Assembly (NCBI RefSeq): GCF_026153355.1
Contig: NZ_CP110636.1
Coordinates: forward strand, 372,001-436,000
Reading direction: 5' to 3'
DNA length: 64,000 bases
Origin: Streptomyces endophytica
Lineage (GTDB): Bacteria > Actinomycetota > Actinomycetes > Streptomycetales > Streptomycetaceae
Shown here one piece after another: positions 25,542 to 36,542 of the stretch. A model generated the notes under the pieces. That model was not told the origin of the DNA and made no database searches. It saw nothing but the letters and a program-made list of their open reading frames with translations. Each line of letters opens with the position of its first letter. Position 1 is the first letter of the stretch. The position numbers and the translations under genes were made by a program.

Positions 25542-27134
25542 TCAGTGACCGAGGTTCACCGCGCGTACGGACGTCGCGCCGATCTCCTCGGAGATGTCGT
25601 TGAGCACGTTCGCCGGAATGGTGTCGTCGACGGTCAGCACGACCAGTGCCTCGCCGCCGACATCGGCCCGGGAGACCTGCATGCCGCCGATGTTGATGCC
25701 CGCCTCGCCCAGGATGCGGCCGACCGTGCCGACGACGCCGGGGCGGTCGGTGTAGCGCATGAACGCCATGTGGTCGGCGAGCGTGAGGTCGATCGAGTGG
25801 TCGCCGACCGCCACGATCTTCTGGACGTTCTTGTGGCCGGCGAGCGTGCCAGAGATCGACACCTCCTCGCCGCCGGCGAGCGTGCCGCGCACGGTGACCA
25901 CGTTGCGGTGCTCGGGCGACTCGCTGCTGGTCGTCAGCCGCACCTCGACGCCGCGCTCCTGCGCGAACAGCGGGGCGTTGACGTAGGACACCGTCTCGTC
26001 CACCACGTCCTCGAACACGCCCTTCAGCGCGGAGAGTTCGAGCACCTTGACGTCGTGCTGGGTGATCTCACCGTACACCTCGACGTCGAGCCGCATCGCC
26101 ACCTCGCCGGCCAGCGCGGTGAAGATCCGGCCCAGCCGCTCGGCCAGCGGCAGCCCGGGCTTGACGTCCTCGGCGATCACGCCGCCCTGGACGTTGACCG
26201 CGTCCGGCACCAGCTCGCCGGCCAGCGCCAGCCGCACCGACTTGGCGACCGCGATACCGGCCTTCTCCTGCGCCTCACCCGTCGACGCGCCCAGGTGCGG
26301 GGTGCACACGACCTGGTCGAACTCGAACAGCGGGGAGTCGGTGCAGGGCTCGACGGCGTACACGTCCAGGCCCGCGCCGGCCACCCGGCCCTCCTTGAGC
26401 GCGCTGGCCAGCGCCACCTCGTCGACGATCCCGCCGCGCGCGGCGTTGACGATCCGGACCGACGGCTTGACCTTGTGCAGCGCCTCGTCGCCGATCAGGC
26501 CGATGGTCTCCGGCGTCTTGGGGAGGTGGACGGTGATGAAGTCGGCGACCTCCAGCAGCTCGTCCAGGGTCAGCAGCTTGACGCCCATCTGCGCGGCGCG
26601 GGCCGGCTGGACGTACGGGTCGTAGGCGACGACCTTCATGCCGAACGCCGACATCCGCTGGGCGACCAGGACGCCGATCCGGCCGAGGCCGACCACGCCG
26701 AGGGTCTTCTCGCTGAGCTCGACGCCGGTGTACTTGCTGCGCTTCCACTCGCCGTTCTTGAGCGCGGTGTTGGCCTGCGGGATGTTCCGCGCGGTGGCGA
26801 CCAGCAGGCCGCAGGCGAGCTCGGCGGCGGTGACGATGTTGGAGGTCGGGGCGTTGACGACCATCACGCCGGCCTTGGTGGCGGCGGAGACGTCGACGTT
26901 GTCCAGGCCCACGCCGGCGCGGGCGACGACCTTCAGCTTCTTGGCGGCGGCGATCGCCTCGGCGTCGATCTTCGTGGCGCTGCGCACCAGGACGGCGTCG
27001 ACGTCGACGATGGCGGGGAGCAGCTCGGCGCGGTCCGCGCCGTTGCAGTGCCGGATCTCGAAGTCCGGGCCGAGGGCGTCGACGGTGGCGGGCGACAGCT
27101 CTTCGGCGATCAGTACGACAGGTTTCGAGCTCAC
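25542..27134 (-). CDS. serA: D-3-phosphoglycerate dehydrogenase
   Basis: 530 aa from GTG 27134, chosen because GAGGACT precedes it and the protein then begins SSKPVVLIAEELSPATVDALG as in actinobacterial SerA. Order: substrate/NAD domains (ARAGVGLDNVDV; GLGRIGVLVAQRM; NAARGGIVDE; HLGASTGEAQEKAG), an allosteric substrate-binding domain (about 320-450), and a C-terminal ACT domain (DRPGVVGTVGRILGEAGINIGGMQVSR). It oxidises 3-phosphoglycerate to 3-phosphohydroxypyruvate, committing to serine synthesis, and the ACT domain normally mediates serine feedback. It lies downstream of ilvBNC but behind a terminator, with about 270 nt of its own upstream region. Confidence 0.96.
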   Translation of the reverse strand: MSSKPVVLIAEELSPATVDALGPDFEIRHCNGADRAELLPAIVDVDAVLVRSATKIDAEAIAAAKKLKVVARAGVGLDNVDVSAATKAGVMVVNAPTSNIVTAAELACGLLVATARNIPQANTALKNGEWKRSKYTGVELSEKTLGVVGLGRIGVLVAQRMSAFGMKVVAYDPYVQPARAAQMGVKLLTLDELLEVADFITVHLPKTPETIGLIGDEALHKVKPSVRIVNAARGGIVDEVALASALKEGRVAGAGLDVYAVEPCTDSPLFEFDQVVCTPHLGASTGEAQEKAGIAVAKSVRLALAGELVPDAVNVQGGVIAEDVKPGLPLAERLGRIFTALAGEVAMRLDVEVYGEITQHDVKVLELSALKGVFEDVVDETVSYVNAPLFAQERGVEVRLTTSSESPEHRNVVTVRGTLAGGEEVSISGTLAGHKNVQKIVAVGDHSIDLTLADHMAFMRYTDRPGVVGTVGRILGEAGINIGGMQVSRADVGGEALVVLTVDDTIPANVLNDISEEIGATSVRAVNLGH

Positions 27135-27366
27135 GTGGTCTTCAGTCCTCACTAGTCCTTCGCGGACGGCCGTCCCGACGGCCGAAGGCGGTGAAGGGGG
27201 AAAGCCGCGTGGAAGACGCACGACATTGTGAGCCTGAACGCGCTTGTGATGGGCAGTGTAGTGGCGGTGGGGGGCGCGTCCTGTGCCGTTGCGGAAGGAT
27301 CACCCGTGCGTGGTTCTACGCGGTGGACAAGGCGCCGCGGCGGTACGCGGCCGGTCATACGGACGA

Positions 27367-27393
27367 GGGGGCCGCGAGTGTTTCGCGACCCCC
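27367..27393 (-). terminator. Terminator after ilvC
   Basis: GGGGGCCGCGA and TCGCGACCCCC pair around a five-base loop with a single mismatch, 13 nt past the ilvC stop. It ends the ilvBNC transcript; the remaining 27135-27366 should hold the serA promoter. Confidence 0.75.
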
Positions 27394-27405
27394 TGTCCAC
27401 AGTCC

Positions 27406-28514
<1,109 letters not shown>

Positions 28515-29039
28515 TCAGGCCGAACGGTCCAGCGCGCGCAGCGAGCGGTCCGTGATGGAACGGGCGCCCCGGCCTATGGCGATCGTGCCGGACTGCACCA
28601 GTTCCTTGATGCCGAACGGCTCCAGCATCTTCAGCATGGCCTCCAGCTTTTCACTGGATCCGGTGGCCTCGATGGTGACGGCCTCGGGCGAGACGTCCAC
28701 GGTCTTGGCGCGGAAGAGCTGGACGATCTCGACGATCTGCGAGCGGGTCTCGTTGTCCGCGCGGACCTTCACCAGGACCAGTTCGCGCTGGATCGCGGAG
28801 CCGGGCTCCAGCTCGACGATCTTCAGGACGTTGACGAGCTTGTTGAGCTGCTTGGTGACCTGCTCCAGCGGCAGCGACTCGACGCTGACCACGATGGTGA
28901 TGCGGGAGATGTCGGGGTGCTCGGTGACCCCGACGGCGAGCGAGTCGATGTTGAAGCCGCGGCGGGAGAACAGCGCGGCGATCCGGGCGAGGATGCCGGG
29001 GGTGTTCTCCACCAGGACGGAGAGCGTGTGCTTGGACAT
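28515..29039 (-). CDS. ilvN: Acetolactate synthase small (regulatory) subunit
   Basis: 174 aa. The N-terminal ACT domain is HTLSVLVENTPGILARIAALFSRRGFNIDSLAVGVTEHPDISRITIVV, followed by the second ALS-type ACT-like domain ending FGIKELVQSGTIAIGRGARSI. It binds IlvB and confers valine feedback. GAGAGAAG precedes ATG 29039; it starts 28 nt after ilvB stops, so the two are cotranscribed and probably translated together. Confidence 0.96.
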   Translation of the reverse strand: MSKHTLSVLVENTPGILARIAALFSRRGFNIDSLAVGVTEHPDISRITIVVSVESLPLEQVTKQLNKLVNVLKIVELEPGSAIQRELVLVKVRADNETRSQIVEIVQLFRAKTVDVSPEAVTIEATGSSEKLEAMLKMLEPFGIKELVQSGTIAIGRGARSITDRSLRALDRSA

Positions 29040-29067
29040 GGTCTTCTCTCTTTCGCTCTTCGTCGTC

Positions 29068-30927
29068 TCAGTCGTCTTCGTTGTCGCCGAAGTCGGGACG
29101 CACGCCGCGGGCGGCCATGACCTCGTCGTTGGAGGTGCCGGCGGCGACCATCGGCCACACCTGGGCGTCCTCGTGGACGATGAAGTCGATCACGACCGGG
29201 CGGTCGTTGATGGCATTGGCCTCTTCGATGACCTTGTCGAGGTCGGCCGGGTCCTCGCAGCGCAGGGCGACGCAGCCCATGGCCTCGGAGAGCTTGACGA
29301 AGTCCGGGATGCGGGTGCCCGCCGAGGGCTGCTTACCGTCCGCTTCGGGACCGCTGTGCAGCACGGTGTTGGAGTAGCGCTGGTTGTAGAAGAGGGTCTG
29401 CCACTGGCGGACCATGCCCAGCGCGCCGTTGTTGATGATCGCGACCTTGATCGGGATGTTGTTCAGCGCGCAGGTGACCAGTTCCTGGTTGGTCATCTGG
29501 AAGCAGCCGTCACCGTCGATCGCCCAGACCGTGCGGTCCGGCTGGCCGGCCTTGGCGCCCATCGCGGCCGGCACGGCGTAGCCCATGGTCCCGGCGCCGC
29601 CGGAGTTGAGCCAGGTGGCGGGCTGCTCGTACTTGATGAAGTGGGCGGCCCACATCTGGTGCTGGCCGACGCCGGCGGCGTAGATGGTGTCGGCGGGGGC
29701 GAGCCTGCCGATCCGCTCGATGACCTGCTGCGGGGACAGGCTGCCGTCGTCCGGCAGGTCGTAGCCCAGCGGGTAGGTCTCCCGCCAGCGGTTGAGGTCC
29801 TTCCACCAGGCGCTGTAGTCGCCCTTGTGGCCGGCGTCGTGCTCGGCCTGGACGGCCACGATCAGGTCGGCGATGACCTCGCGGGCGTCACCGACGATCG
29901 GCACGTCCGCGGCGCGGTTCTTGCCGATCTCCGCCGGGTCGATGTCGGCGTGCACGACCTTGGCGTACGGCGCGAAGGAGTCCAGCTTGCCGGTGACCCG
30001 GTCGTCGAAGCGGGCGCCGAGGGTGATCAGCAGGTCGGCCTTCTGCAGCGCGGTGACCGCGGTGACCGAGCCGTGCATGCCGGGCATGCCGACGTGCTGC
30101 GGGTGGCTGTCGGGGAAGGCGCCCAGCGCCATCAGGGTGGTGGTGACCGGGGCGCCGGTCAGCTCGGCGAGCACCTTCAGCTCGGCGGTGGCACCGGCCT
30201 TGAGGACGCCGCCGCCGACGTAGAGCACCGGGCGCTTGGACTCGGCGATCAGCCGGGCGGCCTCGCGGATCTGCTTGGCGTGCGGCTTGGTCACCGGGCG
30301 GTAGCCGGGCAGGTCGGTGTGCGGCGGCCAGCTGAACGTGGTCTGCGCCTGCAGGGCGTCCTTGGCGATGTCGACCAGGACCGGGCCGGGACGGCCGGTG
30401 GACGCGATGTGGAACGCCTCGGCGATCGTCTTGGGGATCTCGGCCGGGTCGGTGACCAGGAAGTTGTGCTTGGTGATCGGCATCGTGATGCCGCAGATGT
30501 CCGCCTCCTGGAAGGCGTCCGTGCCGATCGCCTTCGACGCCACCTGACCGGTGATCGCGACCAGCGGGACGGAGTCCATGTGGGCGTCCGCGATCGGGGT
30601 GACGAGGTTGGTGGCCCCCGGGCCCGAGGTGGCCATGCAGACCCCGACCTTGCCGGTGGCCTGCGCGTATCCCGTGGCGGCGTGTCCGGCGCCCTGTTCG
30701 TGGCGGACGAGGATGTGCCGGACCTTCGAGGAGTCCATCATCGGGTCGTACGCCGGCAGGATCGCACCGCCGGGGATGCCGAACACGGTGTCGGCCCCGA
30801 CCTCCTCCAGCGCACGGATGAGGGACTGCGCGCCCGTGACGTGCTCGACGGTGGCGGTCGGCTGCGGTCCGCCGGCGTTACGGGCCCGCGGCTGCGGATG
30901 GTGGGCCCCGGAGGCCTGCTCGGTCAT
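29068..30927 (-). CDS. ilvB: Acetolactate synthase large subunit
   Basis: 619 aa from ATG 30927. Thiamine-diphosphate enzyme: [19 protein letters not shown] and [32 protein letters not shown] at the N-terminus (including the conserved Glu), a central FAD-binding region, and the TPP motif [29 protein letters not shown] near the C-terminus. It condenses two pyruvates, or pyruvate with 2-oxobutyrate, as the first common step of Val/Leu/Ile synthesis. Upstream codons of the longer open frame read through an attenuator and were excluded. First structural gene of ilvBNC. Confidence 0.97.
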   Translation of the reverse strand: MTEQASGAHHPQPRARNAGGPQPTATVEHVTGAQSLIRALEEVGADTVFGIPGGAILPAYDPMMDSSKVRHILVRHEQGAGHAATGYAQATGKVGVCMATSGPGATNLVTPIADAHMDSVPLVAITGQVASKAIGTDAFQEADICGITMPITKHNFLVTDPAEIPKTIAEAFHIASTGRPGPVLVDIAKDALQAQTTFSWPPHTDLPGYRPVTKPHAKQIREAARLIAESKRPVLYVGGGVLKAGATAELKVLAELTGAPVTTTLMALGAFPDSHPQHVGMPGMHGSVTAVTALQKADLLITLGARFDDRVTGKLDSFAPYAKVVHADIDPAEIGKNRAADVPIVGDAREVIADLIVAVQAEHDAGHKGDYSAWWKDLNRWRETYPLGYDLPDDGSLSPQQVIERIGRLAPADTIYAAGVGQHQMWAAHFIKYEQPATWLNSGGAGTMGYAVPAAMGAKAGQPDRTVWAIDGDGCFQMTNQELVTCALNNIPIKVAIINNGALGMVRQWQTLFYNQRYSNTVLHSGPEADGKQPSAGTRIPDFVKLSEAMGCVALRCEDPADLDKVIEEANAINDRPVVIDFIVHEDAQVWPMVAAGTSNDEVMAARGVRPDFGDNEDD

Positions 30928-30984
30928 CTGCGTCTCTTCTCGAAGCTGAGGGTTTTGACGGGATTTGTGAGGTTGCTGTGCAAC

Positions 30985-31018
30985 AAAAAACCCCTCGTGC
31001 CGGGTGGCAAGCGAGGGG
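30985..31018 (-). terminator. ilvB attenuator (terminator with T-run)
   Basis: On the minus strand CCCCTCG...CGAGGGG, extended by GCC/GGC, is followed by six T residues at 30990-30985. It lies between the leader ORF and ilvB. A preceding long-range pairing, CCGACGCGCT (31066-31075) with AGCGCGTCGG (31019-31028), uses the last codons of the leader ORF, so ribosome position can decide which structure forms. Confidence 0.85.
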
Positions 31019-31061
31019 AGCGCGTCGGTGCGGTCTGCTGGGTGGCGTAGGGGGCCCAGCT

Positions 31062-31103
31062 TCAGCCGACGCGCTTTCCAAGTACGAGAATTCGGGTGCG
31101 CAT
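31062..31103 (-). CDS. ilvB leader peptide [13 protein letters not shown]
   Basis: A 13-codon ORF with consecutive Ile-Leu-Val-Leu codons (ATT CTC GTA CTT), three of them rare in this genome, so translation would stall when charged branched-chain tRNAs are scarce. It lies 176 nt upstream of ilvB and ends inside one arm of the competing hairpin. The candidate promoter places transcription start at or very near the ATG, suggesting a leaderless leader. This type of ilvB attenuation is established in actinobacteria. Confidence 0.85.
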   Translation of the reverse strand: MRTRILVLGKRVG

Positions 31104-31110
31104 GGCACTG

Positions 31111-31140
31111 ACCCTCCCCCTCTCGTGCACCGAGTGTCAA
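31111..31140 (-). promoter_or_regulatory. ilvB operon promoter
   Basis: TTGACA (31140-31135) is a consensus -35; 18 nt downstream GAGGGT (31116-31111) is a weak -10, placing the start at about 31104-31103, the leader ATG. The TGA within TTGACA is also the stop codon of the upstream GGDEF gene. Confidence 0.65.
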
Positions 31141-34100
31141 GTGGGTGGGACGGAGGTCTCACTATTTGAGCGCAATGGGGGATGCACCATGGCCTCCGGA
31201 CCGGCCAGACCCCCACGTCGGGCGGGCACTCCGCTGCCGCTGAGCACCACCGCGCGGCCCTGGCCCGCGTGGTCGGGAACGGGGTAACCGGTACGGGTCA
31301 GCGCCCGGCGCAGCCGGTGCTCGTCGAGCGGTCCGGAGAAGGCCAGGCCCATGCCGTGCGTGCAGCCCATGGAGCGCAGTGCGAGGACCTGTTCGGGCAG
31401 GTCGACGCCGTCCGCGACGGTCTGCATGCCCAGATCGCCGGCGATCCGCAGCAGCCCGGCGGTGATCTTGTGCAGCCGGGAGGACTCCACCACGCCGTCG
31501 ACCAGGCCGCGGTCCAGCCGCAGGACGTCGACGGGCAGCCGGCGCAGCGCGGTGATCGCGGCGTATCCGCTGCCGAAGCCGTCGAGGGCGATCCGTACGC
31601 CGAGCCGGCGCAGGGCGACCAACCGGCGCTCCAGGTCGTCCAGCGGGATCCGGGAGTCACTTTCGGACAGTTCCAGGACGAGTTCCCGGGCGGGCAGGCC
31701 GTGCCGGGTGAGGAGCGCTTCGACGCCCTTGGGCGACAGCGCGCGGTCCAGCAGCCGGCGGGCGGAGAGCCGGACCGCGACCGGGACCTGGTGGCCGGCG
31801 CGGTGGCGCGCGGCGGCCTGCCGGACGGCCTCCTCCAGCTGCCAGCGGTCGAGCTCCGCGGCACGGTCGCCGCCGTCGGTGTACCGGCCGCGGTCCCCGA
31901 CCCGGAGGAATTCGGCGGGGGTGAACAGGATGCCCTCGGCGGAGCGCCAGCGGGCGTGCGCGGCGACCGCGGTGACCCGCCCGGTGGCCAGGTCGACGAC
32001 GGGCTGGTGCAGCAGCGCGAATTCGCCCTCGTTGAGGGCCGTGCGGAGCTTGGAGGCGAGCTCGGCACGGTGCGCGACCTCGTCCTGCATCTGGGGGGCG
32101 TAGAGCTCGACGCGGCCCTTGCCGGCCTGCTTGGCGCGGTACATCGCGAGGTCGGCGTTGCGGAGCAGGCCGGCGGGGGTGACGCCCGGTTCGGCGAAGG
32201 CGACGCCGATGCTGGCCGCCACGCGGACGTCCCGGCCGTCGATGCGGTACGGCTCGGAGAGCTTGATGCGCAGCCGGTCGGCGATCTCGTGGATGCGGAA
32301 CTCGCGGGCCGCGCGGTCGCGGGTGCCGTCGCCGGTGATCAGCGCGGCGAATTCGTCGCCGCCCAGCCGGGCCGCTATGTCGCCGGCGCGGACCGAGTCG
32401 GCGAGCCGGCGGGCGGCCTGGATCAGCAGTTCGTCGCCGGCCTGGTGGCCGATGGTGTCGTTGACCTGCTTGAAGCCGTCGAGGTCGATGTAGAGCACGG
32501 CGGTGTCGTGGTCGCTGGCCCGCCGGCCGGTGACGGCCTGGGTGACGCGTTCGGTGAACAGCGCGCGGTTGGGCAGATCGGTGAGCGCGTCGTGCGAGGC
32601 GTTGTGCTGGAGCTGGGCCTGGAGCCGGACGCGTTCGGTGACGTCGCGGGAGTTGAAGATCAGGCCGCCGTGGTGGCGGTTGACCGTGGACTCGACGTTC
32701 AGCCAGCCGTCGACGCCGGAGCGCTGTCCGCCCGCCCGGAAGCGGCATTCGATGCGGGTGGTCGGCTCGTCCTGCGGATCGGCGGCGAGGAACCGGCGGA
32801 CCTCGTGCACCACCCGGCCGAGGTCCTCGGGGTGGATCAGGGTCGCGAGTTCGGAGCCGATCAGCTCCTCCGCGTCGCGGCCGTAGACGCCGGCGGCGGC
32901 CGGGCTGACGTAGCGCAGCACGCCGGAGGGCGCGGCGATCATGATGACGTCGCTGGAGCCCTGCACCAGGGAGCGGAAGTGGTTCTCCTTCTGGGCGAGT
33001 TCGTGGGTCAGGGTGATGTTGTCGAGCAGCATGATCCCCTGGCGAACGACCAGGGCGAGCACGACCGTGCAGCCGGTGAAGAGGACCACGCGGTCGATCC
33101 GCCGCCCGTCGAGAACGTTGGTGAGGATGCCCAGGGTGCAGACCGCGGCGGCCAGATACGGGGTGAGCGCGGCGAGCGAGCCGGCGAGCGGACGGCTGCC
33201 GTGCGGGAGGCGGACGGCGGCGGGCTCGGCGAGCTCCTCCGGCTCCTCCTCCTCGGCCCTGCGGGCGACCCAGGGCGCGTACGCGAGCAGCATCGACCCG
33301 GCGAACCACCCGGCGTCCAGGATCTGCCCGGAGCGGTAGTGCTCGCGCAGCAGCGGGGAGCTGAACAGGGCGTCGCACAGCACCGTCAGCGCGAGCGCGG
33401 CGATGGCGGTGTTGACGGCCGAGCGGTGCACCGAGGAGCGCCGGAAGTGCAGGACCAGGACCATGCTGACGAGCACGATGTCCAGCAGCGGATAGGCCAG
33501 CGACAGGGCGCTCTGCGCCACGCTGCGGCCCTGGAAGTGGGCGGTGTGCGCGAGCGCGAGGCTCCAGGAGAGGGTGAGCAGCGAGCCGGCGATCAGCCAG
33601 GAGTCCAGGCCCAGGCAGACCCAGCCGGCCCGGCTCACCGGGCGCTTGGCGAGCACCAGCAGGCCGACGATGGCCGGCGGCGCGAACAGCAGGAAGCAGA
33701 AGTCGGCCGGCGACGGACTGGGCACGGTCTCGCCCAGGACGACCTCGTACCAGCCCCATACGCCGTTGCCGATGCCGGCCATCCCCGAGGAGGCGGCGAA
33801 CAGCATCCAGGCCGGCCGGAACCGGCTGCGGTGCCGGCGGGCGTACACACCGCAGGAGACGGCCGCGACCAGGGCCGCGAAGCTGAGGCCGAAGTCCCCC
33901 ATGAACAGGGCGACTTCGGTGGACCCCCAGCCGAAGGCGGCACCGAGGGCGTAGCCGCCGCAGACCACGGCCAGGACGACCTGTGGCACCGGGCTCGGCG
34001 GACTGCCGGCCGGCGTCGGTGGCCTGGAGAGCATCGCCCCGGGGGCGCTCACCGGACTCTCCCGTGGTCCCGTGCCGTCCGGCGCCTCGCGTGGGACGCC

Positions 34101-34262
34101 CGGTGGTCCCGCCGCTTCTCCGCGGGCGCTCGTGGATCCCGCATTGTGCGGATCGTCCATCGGTCGTACATCGCCCGTCGCCCCCCTCGCGTTCCGGATG
34201 TCGCATCGCGCCGCGGCTGTCCCGGCGCCGTCCCCGCTCGGACGATACACCAGTTCCGTCAC
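31137..34262 (-). CDS. Membrane PAS-GGDEF protein with degenerate EAL domain
   Basis: Up to 1041 aa. About ten N-terminal membrane segments (residues ~90-430), then a PAS domain ([33 protein letters not shown]), a GGDEF domain with intact [11 protein letters not shown], and a C-terminal EAL-type domain. In the last the usual E-A-L is A-A-H (VAAHARW), and DDFG is DGFG ([11 protein letters not shown]), so phosphodiesterase activity is doubtful; the GGDEF site looks able to make c-di-GMP. From memory this is the position of S. coelicolor SCO5511. Start GTG 34262 is uncertain: ATG 34160 is an alternative and neither has a good RBS. Its stop codon is embedded in the ilvB -35 box. Confidence 0.88.
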   Translation of the reverse strand: MTELVYRPSGDGAGTAAARCDIRNARGATGDVRPMDDPHNAGSTSARGEAAGPPGVPREAPDGTGPRESPVSAPGAMLSRPPTPAGSPPSPVPQVVLAVVCGGYALGAAFGWGSTEVALFMGDFGLSFAALVAAVSCGVYARRHRSRFRPAWMLFAASSGMAGIGNGVWGWYEVVLGETVPSPSPADFCFLLFAPPAIVGLLVLAKRPVSRAGWVCLGLDSWLIAGSLLTLSWSLALAHTAHFQGRSVAQSALSLAYPLLDIVLVSMVLVLHFRRSSVHRSAVNTAIAALALTVLCDALFSSPLLREHYRSGQILDAGWFAGSMLLAYAPWVARRAEEEEPEELAEPAAVRLPHGSRPLAGSLAALTPYLAAAVCTLGILTNVLDGRRIDRVVLFTGCTVVLALVVRQGIMLLDNITLTHELAQKENHFRSLVQGSSDVIMIAAPSGVLRYVSPAAAGVYGRDAEELIGSELATLIHPEDLGRVVHEVRRFLAADPQDEPTTRIECRFRAGGQRSGVDGWLNVESTVNRHHGGLIFNSRDVTERVRLQAQLQHNASHDALTDLPNRALFTERVTQAVTGRRASDHDTAVLYIDLDGFKQVNDTIGHQAGDELLIQAARRLADSVRAGDIAARLGGDEFAALITGDGTRDRAAREFRIHEIADRLRIKLSEPYRIDGRDVRVAASIGVAFAEPGVTPAGLLRNADLAMYRAKQAGKGRVELYAPQMQDEVAHRAELASKLRTALNEGEFALLHQPVVDLATGRVTAVAAHARWRSAEGILFTPAEFLRVGDRGRYTDGGDRAAELDRWQLEEAVRQAAARHRAGHQVPVAVRLSARRLLDRALSPKGVEALLTRHGLPARELVLELSESDSRIPLDDLERRLVALRRLGVRIALDGFGSGYAAITALRRLPVDVLRLDRGLVDGVVESSRLHKITAGLLRIAGDLGMQTVADGVDLPEQVLALRSMGCTHGMGLAFSGPLDEHRLRRALTRTGYPVPDHAGQGRAVVLSGSGVPARRGGLAGPEAMVHPPLRSNSETSVPPT

Positions 34263-34356
34263 TCAGCGACATAGGGTATCTACGGAGCGTGACGGAGCAC
34301 GGGGTGGTGAATACCCACCGCAGTCGTACGGCCCCGTAGCGCCATCCGCGCCCCGG

Positions 34357-35319
34357 TCAGCCGGCGGTCGCGACGACGTTCCGCAGGGGTTCGCCGGCCG
34401 CGAAAAGCGTCAACTGGTCCCGCAGCAGCCGCTTCGCACGAGGCAGGAAGGCAGAGCTGGGGCCACCGACGTGTGGAGTGATGAGCACGCCCGGAGCGTG
34501 CCACAGCGGATGCCCGGCGGGCAGGGGTTCGGGCTCGGTGACGTCGAGCGCCGCGCGCAGCCGCCCGGATTCGAGCTCGGCGAGCAGTGCCTCGGTGTCG
34601 ACGATGGCGCCGCGCGCGATGTTCACGAGGAGTGCGCCCTCCTTCATCCGCGCCAGGAAATCGCGTCCGACCAGGCCACGGGTCTCGTCGGTGAGCGGAG
34701 TGGCGAGGACGACGACGTCCGCGTCGGGCAGGAGGGCGGACAGGTCGGAGAGTGGGTGCACGGGGCCGCGCACAGTGTCACGCGCGGTGCGTGCGACGCG
34801 CACCACCCGCGCACATTCGAAAGGCGTGAGCCGGTCCTCGATGGCACTGCCGATCGAACCATAGCCCACAATGAGGACCGACTTGTCGGCGAGGGCAGGC
34901 CGGAAGCCCGGCCGCCACTCCCCCGCGTCCTGGGACCGGACGAAGCCGGGGACGTCGCGCAGCGCGGCCAGAATCAGGGTGAGCGCGAGTTCGGCGGTGC
35001 TGGCGTCGTGCAGTCCGCGGGCGTTGCACAGCTGGGCCCCGGCCGGCATCTGCGGCAGCCCGGGCAGCATGTGCTCGATCCCTGCGGTGAGGGTCTGCAC
35101 CACCCGCAACCGCTTCATGCCGGCCAGCGGCCGCAGGCTGACCTCCGTGCCCTTCATGTAGGGGACGGCGTAGAAGACGCACCGGGCCGGATCGGCCGGG
35201 TACTCGGGGCCGGCGTCCCAGTGGACGTAGTGGAGGCCGCCGGGCAGGCCCTCGATCTCGTCGGGTGGGATCGGTAGCCAGACGTCGTTCGGTTCGCTGC
35301 GCTGGTCTGCGGTTGCCAT
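34357..35319 (-). CDS. D-isomer-specific 2-hydroxyacid dehydrogenase
   Basis: 320 aa. NAD-binding motif VLIVGYGSIGSAIEDRL in mid-protein; catalytic Arg in NIARGAIVD, Glu in DVTEPEPLPAGHPLW and His in ITPHVGGPS. These are the three active-site residues of the family (phosphoglycerate, glyoxylate/hydroxypyruvate and related reductases). The substrate cannot be deduced. The ATG at 35319 is nearly back-to-back with the divergent aldo/keto reductase gene (start 35408), leaving 88 nt for both promoters. Confidence 0.9.
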   Translation of the reverse strand: MATADQRSEPNDVWLPIPPDEIEGLPGGLHYVHWDAGPEYPADPARCVFYAVPYMKGTEVSLRPLAGMKRLRVVQTLTAGIEHMLPGLPQMPAGAQLCNARGLHDASTAELALTLILAALRDVPGFVRSQDAGEWRPGFRPALADKSVLIVGYGSIGSAIEDRLTPFECARVVRVARTARDTVRGPVHPLSDLSALLPDADVVVLATPLTDETRGLVGRDFLARMKEGALLVNIARGAIVDTEALLAELESGRLRAALDVTEPEPLPAGHPLWHAPGVLITPHVGGPSSAFLPRAKRLLRDQLTLFAAGEPLRNVVATAG

Positions 35320-35407
35320 GGCCCGAGGCTATGCGAAGGGATGTTCTGCTCAGACGTTAGTTTGGTCCGTGCCCTTGATCGGGGCGAGGGGACGGAGGCA
35401 CAACCAG

Positions 35408-36438
35408 GTGGAGCGCAGGACAATCGGTGCGGCGGCTCTGGAAGTGGGCGCCGTGGGTCTCGGCTGTATGCCGATGAGCTGGGGGTACACCGAGTCGCAG
35501 CGCAACGGGGAGGGGTCCTTGCGGGCCGTGCACACCGCGCTGGACCGTGGCTGCAGCCTGCTGGACACCGCCGACATGTACGGGCCGTTCACCAACGAGC
35601 TGTTGGTGGGGCGGGCTTTGAAGGAGCGACGCCGGGACGCGTTCGTCTCGACCAAGGTCGGGCTGCTGGTGGGCGAGCAGCACATCGTCGCCAACGGGCG
35701 GCCCGGATACGTCAAACGCGCCTGTGACGCCTCGCTGCGCCGGCTGCAGACGGACCGGATCGACCTCTACCAGCTGCACCGGGCCGACCCCGAGGTGCCC
35801 GTCGAGGAGACCTGGGGGGCGATGGCGGAACTGGTCGCGGCCGGGAAGGTGCGGTCGCTGGGGCTGTGCGCGGTGGGCGCCCGGGCGGTGCGGCAGCCCC
35901 GCACGGCCCGTACGGAGCGGCGGCCGGCCGGGGCCCGGCCGCGGTCCCGGACGCACGACGGCACGCTGGCCCAACTGGAGCGCATCCAGCAGGTGTTCCC
36001 GGTCAGCAGCGTGCAGGCCGAGCTGTCGGTGTGGTCGCGCCAGGCGCTGGAGGCGCTGCTGCCGTGGTGCGAATCGCGCGGGGTGGGCTTCCTGGCGGCG
36101 ATGCCGCTGGGCAACGGCTATCTGACCGGCACGCTCACCCGGGGCAGGGCTTCGAGCGGGAGGACCTGCGGGCCCGCCATCCGCGCTTCACGGCGGAGAT
36201 GATGGCGGCGAACCAGCCGCTGGTGGCCGGGCTGCGGCGGGTCGGCGCCCGGTACGGCGCGACGCCGGGGCAGGTGGCGCTGGCGTGGGTGCTGGCCCAG
36301 GGCCGGCATGTCGTCCCTGTGCCCGGTACGAAGAAGGAGCGCTGGGCCGCGCAGAACGCCAAGGCGGCCGACCTGGTGCTCAGCCGCGAGGACCTGGCGG
36401 AGATCGCCGCGCTGCCGCCGGCCCGGCAGTCCTGGTAG
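35408..36438 (+). CDS. Aldo/keto reductase, frameshifted as read
   Basis: From GTG 35408 (GGAGG about ten bases before). Catalytic tetrad visible: Asp and Tyr in LLDTADMYGP, Lys in VSTKVGLL, His in YQLHRADPEVP. C-terminal NADP-binding HVVPVPGTKKERWAAQNAKA. At CCC-GGGG (36138-36144) the frame changes: one more C restores TLTPGQGFEREDLRARHPRF and leads to the stop at 36438, about 343 codons in all, normal for the yeast Kvbeta/YghZ-like branch. A short Arg-rich segment near residues 170-185 looks less well conserved. Reduces an unknown carbonyl substrate with NADPH. Confidence 0.84.
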
Positions 36439-36542
36439 GCCGCCGGCAGGCCCGGTCCGCCGGGCGTGCGGGCCGGTTCGCCGCGTCCGGCGGCCCGATG
36501 TGGTGTTCTTGTGCTCGCCCGGACGACGAGAGGACCCCTGCC

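Noticed and set aside
25545..27155. Long plus-strand frame opposite serA
   Set aside because: Asp/Val/Gly/Arg-rich shadow of a certain gene on the other strand.
31182..34274. 1030-codon plus-strand frame opposite the PAS-GGDEF gene
   Set aside because: Antisense shadow; the minus strand carries clear PAS and GGDEF motifs.
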